Source: Aquatica leii
Taxonomy: Eukaryota; Arthropoda; Insecta; Coleoptera; Lampyridae
Assembly: GCA_035610365.1 (NCBI GenBank)
Contig: CM069436.1
Span: 4,640,937-4,704,936 of the forward strand
Direction of reading: 5' to 3'
DNA length: 64,000 bases
The notes beneath the pieces were generated by a model. That model made no database searches. It was given only the letters and a program-made list of their open reading frames with translations, and had not been told where the DNA came from. This document shows, piece after piece, positions 55,250 through 64,000 of this stretch (position 1 is the stretch's first letter; the number at the start of each line of letters is the position of its first letter). The translations under genes were made by a program, and so were the position numbers.

Positions 55250-57307
55250 ATTAACTTGTCTCTATATTGCTGCCAGCGTTGGCATTCAAAGACGGTGTGA
55301 TGTGCGTTATCTATTTAGTCGCCGCAGAGAAAACAGGAGGGGTTTTCCTTCATTCGAATGCTATTTACGTATGTCCCAAATCAGCCATGGCAATGGTTAG
55401 CGCTAAGGTTTCTGTGTTTCCTATTACACCAGTCATGAGGGTCTGGAATGTGTTTTCTCGTCTAGGCCGCTTTTGTATATTCTGACCATCTTGTTTACCA
55501 TTTCTGAATTGTAATGTAAGGAAAGCTTCTCTCCATTTTGCCCATTCCACTCCTAGCATTCCTCATTTCTTCAGCTAACAGGTCTATTGGAATGGTGCCT
55601 GCCAGAACTCTCGCTGCTTTTAATCAAACCGTCCTATATGCTGATATTATTCTTAGCGTTAATTTTCTGTATTTTATCCACTAGGTTTCTCCATTTCGCA
55701 ATATTCATCGCCATATTCTATATCGGCGCTGTGTATAATATAATTGAGTTTACGGTTGTCGTTATAAGTTTCTGTATGGCTTGTGATGGTTCTTTGACGT
55801 TAACCATAAGCTTAGCGAGTGCCGTATGTCTATTGTTGGCCGACTCAACCACCTCCTCTACATGTGAACTAAAAGATAGTTGCTTGTCAAGGGTAACGCC
55901 TAGGTATATCATTGTGTCTTTGGGACTTACATTTTTCACTCCATGGTTGAACCTAATTACCTGAGCACTCTTCTACCCGTAAAAGCTATGGCTTTGTTTT
56001 ACTTCCACCTTTAGTTTGTTATCGCACATCCATTTGTCCATTTTAACAAGAGCACTGTCAATAGCTTCTTCGAGTACTTGTGGGAACTATCGCTGCCCAC
56101 AAATTGCCAGATCGTCCGCGTATGCTATCAGGGCCACTTGTGGAAGGAGCTGGATGGACAGAAGGTCATCGTAGAATAGATTTTAACGCATATAGATTCT
56201 TGCGGTACATCGCACGTTACGTTTTGTTTTAGGCTACAGTTTGGACTATCGTAGTAAATAATTCTCCTGTCTGTCAGATAGTTTGTAATAATTTTTTTTA
56301 TACCTGAATTTTATATTACCAGATTTCAGGGGACCGAGTTGAATGCGTTTTCAATGTCCAGCGATACCAGCGCGCTTATCTACCGGGTTCTCCAGGTTCC
56401 TTCCTGGGCATTTCTAGCCAGTTAACAGATTTTTTCAAGTGCATCCATTGTCGATTTTCCTTTTTTGAACCCAAATTAGACAGGGAACAGGTTACTTCAG
56501 TTCTCAATTTCTTCCTAAACTCTTGACAGTAATAACCTTTCATAGATCTTATCCAGGTTGCTGATAAGACATATGGGCTTGTATGTTTTGTTTTCTTTAT
56601 CACTTTTTTGTGTCTTCAGTATCATGACTACCTGCGATGCTTTCCATTGTCTAAGGAAAGTTCTTCTCATCAGTACGCTGTTGTATATTTGTAGGAATGT
56701 TCCAGGAAACTCTTATAAACTATCTTTATAACTTCCACAGAGATGCTGTCGGGTCCTGAGGCTCTTTTGTTTTTGGTCGTTTTGATTGCTTCTATTTATT
56801 CTTCCGTGGTGAACGGGCGAAGTGAAGTGATTTCATTTACCATCCATTTCGTAGTCCGGTTCGAAGGAAAAAGTTTGGGTATGATCTGTAAGTATCGCTT
56901 TCGTGCATGATGGAGAGCTTTGCTCCTTCCCTAATTTAAACTTTTTGGTAGCAATCTTGTAGCCTATTTCTCACGGGTTGTCCTCCAGTTCCAATTAACT
57001 GTGTTCTCATCGTATCAATCAGTTTTAGTGTGTATTCCATCTCGTAGCCTGACGTCCATGTTTCGAAATTTCTTATATATTGCTTTTTTCTATCTCGAAA
57101 CAAATATAGTTGTGATCGTTTGGACTAGATTCGTACAGGACTTTTCACGAAATTACCTTTACCGCCACATCTGTGGAACATAATACTGCAGCGTATGAAA
57201 ATAGCCGTACTATTTTCTTGGTCCATTGTTAGCTCCATGTTGCTAGCCATAATAATGTTTGGGTCACTGATAAGTTCTGCATCTGCTTGTAGTTTTTTTG
57301 CGATCAA
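55250..57307 (-). pseudogene. R1-like LINE ORF2 remnant (minus)
   Basis: Minus strand. 57307-57125: endonuclease block LISDPNIIMASNMELTMDQE and TAIFIR. Around 56600-56380: RT block ICLISNLDKIYERLLL, FGFKKGKSTMDALEKI, and SLDIENAFNSV further on. 55939-55718: IYLGVTLDKQLSFSSHVEEV and NSIILYTAPI, the thumb region. 55480-55250: GTYVNSIRMKENPSCFLCGD then HHTVFECQRW, the C-terminal C-C-H-C motif of the R1 group. Stops are numerous. Confidence 0.83.
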
Positions 57308-57699
57308 AGCTTTGGCTTCTCTCCTACGTTAATTTGTAAAATTTTAGTAATTTGTTTATCTGTCGCACCCTGGTTTTTCTTCAGATTGAGAATAAATCTT
57401 TCACCTTTAGCTAATTGATATTTTTTAAATTGTGAGCAATTGCGATTCCTGGTATAAAGACCAGGTTATATTTACTTTCTATTAGTGTGAGTTCCTTACC
57501 ATGAAAATCTTTAGAACCCTATCTCCTCGAGGTTAAAGGTGGGCAACGAAGCTTAGATAAGACATATACGGCAAATAATATCCTGCTGCACGACTAAAAG
57601 GGTTAAGTCGGCACTAGTCACTGATCGTAATCCCAGAAAACCGCACAATTTCTCCTACTCTCTCAACCTCCATTATGAAGGTTTAATCCTGTTCCTCCA
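57308..57699. other. Junction between two head-to-head LINEs
   Basis: Contains no recognised coding block; probably the 5' part of one or both LINEs. Confidence 0.35.
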
Positions 57700-59998
57700 A
57701 ACATCGTCGTGAAAACGTCGACGATGATGACAATTCCAACATTGTTCATAATAGCGCGAAGCCCATCAGAGTAGTTACTCTCAGTCATCTAATTAATGAC
57801 TGCACTGGCGTATCTATGATCACAGTTGAAAACAGCTCGTTAGGTGTCGTCGGCGTTTATTGGTCGCCAAGCGAGAATGTTCGTAGTCATCTACAATATC
57901 TAGATAAAGTTTTGGACGAATTAAGTGGCGTCCCGATTATTATACCAGAAGATTTCAATGCAAAGTGGCATTCCTTGCAGACTGACGAACGAAGCTAGTC
58001 ACCAAGATAATTTAAATATCGATGTCATATTAGCATTACAAGTTTTAGCTAGAAAATTTTGTTACTGGAACGTTAATCCAGAAGTGATTGAACGTGACCA
58101 CCGACTGATACGTTCCTTAAACGTATCATCATCACTTTCTACTTATCTTCCACGTGAAGCTAAGTGTCACGATCTAATTTCTATAGACGTCTCTATTGAT
58201 AAGCTGAACAGGTTGATCCTCAAATCTAACCAAAATGACTTAAACCGAGTTCGCTTAAACCCTAGATTTGGTGTACTGTGGTGGAGTCCGAAGCTAGATA
58301 TGTTAAAGCGAGCCGTACGTTGCTTAAGAAAGCATACTCAATGGCTAAATTTGTATAAGGCTGCGCTTCACCGTATAAACTGGCAGTAAAGAATTTAGCT
58401 CATGGTAAAGGTAGAGAGAAGTTTGGCGGCGAGTCCGTGGGATTAGTTTATATCCTATAAACATCTTCACTATCTTCACAAAAGTTTCTTGCTATCAAAC
58501 CATGCTCCAGCGTCCGTGGCAAATAAACTCTCCCAGAGATAGACACAATGAAGTCAATAGTTAGTTCCTTGTTCCCAGACGACGATCCAACGAACGATGA
58601 TTTTTACCAAGCTCGAATTAGACCCGAATCTTTTGCAAATATTGAATCCCGACACGACTGGATGGTTACAAAAGAGGATATACCGTCGGTAGCTAGCGGA
58701 ATTCCTAAGAATAAAGCTCCAGAACCTGACGGTGTACACTGTAACGTACTAAAAACAGTTATACAAGATTTCCTCTCTTCTACGTTCATTGATCTATTTA
58801 ACTTTTGTGTTCAATGCGGGTATTTTCCAAATAGTTGGAAAACTGGTAGGCTAATAACATACTGGGAAGAGGGATATCTCGAACCCCAATTATATATCAT
58901 CTCATTACGCTACTTTCAGAACTTTGCAAATTTTTCGAATGAGTACTGGTTAAACAAAATATAATTCCTCCACAAAGATTATTCAATCCCAGCCAGTACG
59001 GCTTCGTTTCCGGCAAATCTACGACAGACGCCATTTGTTAATTAATGACGAAAGTACAAACGAACGTCTCCAAATACAGACTAAGCATTTTTATAGATAT
59101 TTCAGGAGCGTTCAATAACGTATGGTGGTCAACAATAATTAAAGCTTTTGTCGTTAAGATCACTCATTCCACAAACGTTTCTGGTTCGTCCTACACAAAA
59201 CGACTGACGTAAATTCTTTCCTACAAGAATCGGTTTTCGGACCGACTATCACAGTGTCCGCAGACAACAGATGCGACCTAGTGACAAAATCACGACAGGA
59301 CTTGTGATGTGGCTTATTTTAGAATATCTTATTTGTTTATTTTTAGTGAACTAACATTTTCAGTTTTTAGTCGTAGCCGCCTTGACTAACAGCCCTCATC
59401 CTTGTCTATTACGACATTGTATCCTTTTCTCGCCTACTTGGATTTCAGCTCGACACGCGAGGATAAGCCGCAAGGTAAATGTCTCACGGAACCTCGTGCT
59501 CACCTAGCACAAACCAGATACACAGCCGAGCCGACTTGTCTTACTAGGCAATCCTTTCTTCTCGTAACAGATTCTAAATCGTTCTATTCTATATGTTGCA
59601 AACTTCAACCAAGCAAGTTCGAGTGGTTTGGTGGGTCCACATCTTTCTCCTCCTCGGGACGTATCGCACCGTTCCCGTAATCCTCACTGTGTCATATCCA
59701 AGCATCTTTCTCTACACATCCTTTTGCAAAAAATCTGCTGCACCAAAGTCTTGATGTTGGATGAATGGCAGTGGCTGTGAGACACTTCCTAGAAAGGACG
59801 TAACGCCTAATCTTTTATGCCAGATATTCTTACTAGGGTCAGAATGTCATACGCCCCCTCCCCAGTTGTCCGTTGTGTGGCGTTCCTGACATCTCAGCAC
59901 ATCGAATGCTCGTTTGTCGCAAATTCAATGACGTTCAGGGTGACCTGTTAGCCACGATCAACCACTATCCCATATTCCCTCATGCCATCCTGATATAA
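57700..59998 (+). pseudogene. R1-like LINE ORF2 remnant (plus), interrupted by a dispersed repeat
   Basis: Plus strand. Endonuclease: VENSSLGVVGVYWSPSENVR, VPIIIPEDFNAKWHSLQTDE (family GDFNAK), NIDVILALQVLARK, then DHRLIRSLNV. RT: PKNKAPEPDGVHCNVLKTV (58700-58760), PSQYGFVSGKSTTDAI (about 58990), LSIFIDISGAFNNVWW (59075-59130). RNase H and thumb are missing. After the dispersed repeat (59456-59657), a C-terminal CPLCGVPDISAHRMLVC motif (59845-59915) shows C-x2-C-x7-H-x4-C. Stops and shifts throughout. The element faces the minus-strand R1-like LINE head to head. Confidence 0.83.
59456..59657 (-). repeat. Dispersed repeat copy within LINE
   Basis: Inverted copy of 50150-50323, with extra sequence in its middle. 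It interrupts the plus-strand LINE between its RT and C-terminal motif. Confidence 0.75.
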
Positions 59999-60859
59999 AC
60001 TTTTTGCAAAAAGAGATCAGAGCCTTTATTAGAAAAAGTTTCTTTAGTTTTACTAACTTATGCATAGTGAGTTTTATTATGTTGCAAGCAGCAATGGCAA
60101 AGTAAGAATTTAGTTTCGTTATATACCATTGCATGTTTATTTAGAGTCACTTTAGTTTATTAGATTTTTAGTTAAATAATACGTTTGATTTTCGTTTTAG
60201 CTGTCGCTGTTTGATTAATACTCTGCCTTTCTTTATTTTTTCTCATCTATATGCAGATCATTTTTCTTACCAATTTGGTATTAACCTAGAAGCACGCTCA
60301 AATACTTTGTCCAAGCTACTAATCTTGTAAGACTATCCTATCTACTTGCAACATTTATTTACTTAACTTAAATCTCTTGTGGCAAACTTGTACCAAGCAA
60401 GTTCGGATGGTATGTTGATTTCACATCCCACTTCTCCTTCTCCAACAAGAAATATTTTACCGAATAATGTTGCCAGACTTGGAAACTTCTACAAAAACAT
60501 GAATAGTACATTATAGTGTAAACGAATCCAGTTGTTTAATAGAATCCCTGATTTAGTCTTGGTAGTGTATCTTCTAAGTTTACGTTTAAGTTGTTTGTTC
60601 TCTTTCGTCGTCACTCAACTTTATTCTAGAGTTGTCGAGTTCAGTATAGAATTTCTCTACTACGTCAAGAAATTAACTGTTGTGTCTTTTTTTCTGTTTT
60701 AATTGTGTAATCTAACTTTTCTTGTTTGTTTTCCTTTTCAATACTTTCACACGTTGTTGTTTTCTAGAACTTCTTGTATTATACTTTACTATTGCTGATT
60801 CAGCTGATTTCCTCATGGCTTTGTTAATCTCTGTGTATTCCTTGTATTTTTTTTGTTTT
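59999..60859. other. Unassigned stretch with a partial dispersed repeat
   Basis: 60386-60445 repeats the CCAAGCAAGTTCG and CACTTCTCCTTCTCC part of the dispersed repeat. The rest is T-rich and without recognised coding. Confidence 0.4.
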
Positions 60860-63250
60860 TTATTTAATTTCAAGAGTTGGTTCGTTTAGCGCCCCTGCAC
60901 TGCGGTCTCCTTGGTCCTTTTGTGCACCTCTGATTTTTTGCTCTCTCATCAGTTCTCTTTCATCAATGAAGTCCAGAAGTTTATTCTAAGGGACTTTTTT
61001 CAACTCATCATCGGTCAGCTTTGGTTTTCCGAGAATCTTTGTGGGTTGTATTTGATACGCTTCGCATTTGCACAGCAGATGCTGCGGAGCCTCGTCGTCC
61101 TCCAAGCATCCGCGGCATAGAGGGCTGATTTGCAGTCCCATTTGATGCATATGTTTGTTAAGGCCACAGTGCCCTGTAATTAGTCCCGTGAGTTTCCTTA
61201 ATTTTTGTCGACTCATGCTTGACAGTGCAGTTTGAGTGTTTAATTGTGGCTCTGTAAGGAAGAGTTTTGTGTGCTTGAAGAGTTTTTCCATAATTTTTTA
61301 TGCTCCGTTGCAAGTTTGCTGCGAATTATTTCTTTTCCGGTCTCGTATGGGATTCCGAAAACGGGTTCAGGTCCGATATATGTCCCTGTTGTGCTCTTTT
61401 TTGCTAGTGCGTCCGCCATTAGGTTACCCTTTACCTTCTGGTCTTTTGGTATCCAGATGAGCTGCACTAGTTGGCGAGTTGCCAATGTTTCCAGACTGCT
61501 TATGCATGCCATAATCAGTTTGGACTTTATTACTAGTGATTTTAGCGCCAGTAGTGCTGCTGGGAGGTCAGACATGATCGATATCGGCCCATTTTTGTAT
61601 GATTTCTAATCGATAATGTTCCTGACACACCAGTCAATAGCAGAAACTTCAGCTTAGAAAGCGGATGCATATTTACCCAAAGTCAGCGAAAATTGCTTCC
61701 CATGGTGCTTGCCTCCATATACTCCTGTTCCGGTACCGTTGCGATTTTTGGCCCCATCTGTGTACCAGATATTTCCTTTAACCGCGCCCGGGTTTTTTTT
61801 CATTTATTTCATTTTTGTTCATTCGTCCCGTGACGGTATTATCACTTTAAATTTCTTTAAGATAATTTTTTGTAAAGTCGGATCTCATAGTTAAGATCGT
61901 TTCTTCAAGCAGCACGTTGTATATGCCCGGTTTGTTTTTTCCGGTGATTGGCGCGTGTTCATTAATGTGCAGCCTGTATGCTGCTTGTCTTGCTTATATA
62001 ATGGTGGAAGTGAAAGTAGTGCTTCCATGGCTGCTGTGGGCGTGGTTCTCATCGCTCTTGTTATCAGTAGACATGCCATTCTCTGTACTTTGCTTTGGTA
62101 TAAATTCCACCTTGACAATCCACCAACCTTTTTTTTTATGTGCGAAAGTGCTACGCTGGCTTTGAGAATTTCGCATATTGCGTTTCGAAGAGCAGCGATC
62201 AATTTGCAGCATGATGGGATAAATTCCATCGGCTCCAGGAGACTGAAAGGCTTTAAACGCATTAATTTCCCATTCTAGGTTTTCAGGATTGATTGGTACC
62301 TCTAGGTCCTAGTGCTTAGGAACTTTAGTTAACGACAAACCCGGAAAGTGTTTTTGCAGTAGTTCTTGCAAAGTACCTTCAACCAAGTCTGTAAACTTTC
62401 CGTTTTCGGTCAGCAAAGAACCAATGTTTTCAGTGCGGCCTTTGCTCAAAGCTTTTTGGAGTCGAGAACTTGTAGGTTCGTTTTCTACGTCCCTACAGTA
62501 CCTTCTCCATGAGTCGCTTTTTGCCTTTTTTATGGCATTGTTGTATGTTGTGAGGCTGGTTTTGCATTCATCCCAGTCTCCGCTTTTTTTGGCTGTATTA
62601 AATAGCCTTCTGGTGCGTGCCCTTGCTTTGTCAAGCTCCCTTTTCCACTAAATTATCTTGTTTGGGGTTCGTTTGACAGTTTTTGGGCAGCTTGCTTCAA
62701 ATGCGGATTTTAATGAATTAACAATACTATCCGTCATTAGTTCTAGCTTGTGCGTTGATCTTGCAACTGTCGGACAGTCCCTGATTTGGCCCGCTAAAGT
62801 TTCGTTAAACAAATAGCAGTCGGTTTTTCTCGGGTTTCTGTATTCCATTACGAGTTCCCTATCTGATTCAATGTTGAATTGAATATATCTATGATAAGAT
62901 AAAGAAGGTTCATTTGATACATGCCACATTTTTATCGCTTTGCTCGCTTTTGGACTAGCAAGCGTAAGGTCAATAACTTTACTGCGCGACACGGTTATGA
63001 ACGTGGGGGCATCTCCGTTATTTATTATGTCTAAGTTGCCTTTTAAAATAAATTTTAAAAGTTTTTCATCTCTTGGACTTGTGTTTGTGCTCTCCCACAA
63101 GGTGTGGTGTGCATTAGCATCGCATCCGAGAATCAGCGGTTTGTTGGCCTCACTGTTAATCAGCTTGTGGATTTCCTCTGGCGGCGGTGATCCTCTCTGG
63201 TCGTAGGGGAAGTAACCGGATCCGGTTCCAGTGCTGTTTCTGGGACCCAA
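60860..63250 (-). pseudogene. LOA/R1-group LINE ORF2: endonuclease, RT ends, RNase H
   Basis: Minus strand. 63250-62648 is an open endonuclease (PLILGCDANAHHTLWESTNT, FILKGNLDIINNGDAPTF, KVIDLTLASP, SYHRYIQFNI). 62262-61891 starts with an RT entry block (FKPF-, GADGIYP-like in another frame) and passes straight to AHIKKKVGGLSRWNLYQSKV and QRMACLLITRAMRTTPTAAM, which lie after the RT in intact relatives, so the RT palm is deleted. 61575-61240 is RNase H (DLPAALLALKSL, LIWIPKDQKVKGNLMADALA). 61291-60986 ends with LCRGCLEDDEAPQHLLCKCE, a C-C-H-C motif. The last stop is at 60862-60860. Confidence 0.87.
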
Positions 63251-63930
63251 GTGATGACCTTCTTGGGTCCAGGAAGGTCTTTGAGATAAATAATCTCTAG
63301 TTCCCTATCCTCCCTTAGTGGTTTCTTAATATTTGACGTGCCGACTAGCCACTCTCTGGTTGCTTTGTCTGCGCACGTTATTTTCAGAAATCCCCCTTTA
63401 TGGGTACATTCTTGAAAACGCGGAGAAGCTTGTCCCTTCTCCAATTCGTCAATCCATCCAAGTATCGAGGTTTTTATGACCTCGGATTCTTCAGGACTGA
63501 TGGTGTTTTCAGGGAACTCTTTTGGTATAATTGCAAGAGCAATTCCCGTCAGAGTGTCCCTGAATGTTTTTTTTAGGTTCCTTCGACCCCTTGACTTTGC
63601 TTTGCCGGTCGTTTCTGCGACAGCGGTGTGCTACTGCTAGAAATGTTGCGTTTTTGCGCCCCTGTTCCGACAGTTGCGTGCGCCGTCTGGTGTCGCTGTT
63701 GCGTTCCTGAAGTGCCCGCTTTTGCTTCTTGTATAGGTGGGTTTCGCTCTCGCGTCCCCGCCATTGAAGTGGAACCGGTTGCTTGCGCTCCCGATTCTCT
63801 TTGTTTTTTAAGCTTTCGCCTTGCCGCCCCCGAAAGCTTTTTGGGCTTTTCGGGTTCGCGCTCAGCGTCAGCCGTTGTTTTTGGGTTCTGCTCAGAGTCC
63901 CCGTCTTTTTTTAAATTTAAATTTTAGGTC
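63160..63930 (-). pseudogene. LINE ORF1 (DUF4780-like), broken
   Basis: Minus strand. 63764-63573 is a Ser/Thr/Gln-rich, low-complexity N-terminal part; 63444-63160 has LKITCADKATREWLVGTSNI and LEIIYLKDLPGPKKVITWVP, the DUF4780-like domain found in ORF1/gag of arthropod LINEs. A frame break separates the two parts near 63450-63570. It overlaps the start of ORF2 at 63160-63250, in a different frame. It would bind the element's RNA. Confidence 0.75.
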
Positions 63931-64000
63931 GATGGTTCCATATATGTTCCCACGAGTGACGAGGAAAAGAAGGTCGCCGTGCGCAGTGCCCCGATATGCA

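Noticed and set aside
62940-63206. Plus-strand ORF over the LINE endonuclease
   Set aside because: The minus strand carries the endonuclease motifs in the same place.

Overview
The window reads as AT-rich, non-genic arthropod DNA, most likely insect. I found no recognisable host gene. What can be read is a dense, nested set of decayed transposable elements: Ty3/Gypsy LTR retrotransposons with solo LTRs, several non-LTR retrotransposons (RTE-, Jockey/CR1- and R1/LOA-like), a Penelope-like element, and DNA transposons of Tc1/mariner, hAT, PIF/Harbinger, piggyBac and CACTG-terminus types, plus foldback/MITE repeats. That mixture fits an insect (beetle or hemipteran are plausible guesses), but the species cannot be fixed from the sequence.

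Layout. 1-1295: CACTG-terminus transposon copy A (minus strand, cut by the window edge, ORF open), inserted in a Tc1-like terminal fragment (1296-1761). 3869-6343: Gypsy element 1, with LTR, integrase remnant and a 3' ORF that encodes a macro domain followed by a CCCH-like zinc finger. 6533-8425: two Penelope-like 3' ends, head to head. 8560-9985: Jockey-like RT fragment, then a dead Tc1 fragment. 11520-13753: RTE retrotransposon (minus) preceded by three 0.32-kb tandem monomers. 14029-14472: solo LTR. 16379-18747: hAT transposase pseudogene of the DUF4371 type. 19240-20664: IS630/Tc1-like fragment and a second Gypsy gag-protease fragment. 20671-24518: Gypsy element 2 (gag-PR-RT-RH, no integrase), with a duplicated RT segment. 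24836-27720: hAT C-terminal fragment and CACTG transposon copy B (complete, mutated).

27721-31385 shows nothing recognisable. 31386-36397: foldback element, solo LTR, mariner-like fragment, Harbinger remnant with two opposed genes, and a 0.3-kb palindrome. 37601-39374: hAT gene with five tiny introns. 40484-43700: Tc1-like element with one intron and long inverted repeats. 46060-50985: a dispersed-repeat pair enclosing a Jockey fragment and Gypsy element 3 (RT-RH-IN). 51350-52800: piggyBac-like remnant. 53390-60000: RTE-like fragment, a 96-bp MITE and two R1-like LINEs facing head to head. 60860-63930: LOA/R1-like LINE with ORF1, endonuclease and RNase H but a deleted RT core.

The three Gypsy elements appear related and have lost complementary parts. 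Together they imply a family organised LTR-gag-PR-RT-RH-IN-macro/CCCH-LTR. The macro/CCCH ORF, in the position where errantiviruses carry env, is the most unusual thing seen here. Nearly every coding region carries stops or frameshifts; the clear exception is the visible part of CACTG copy A.
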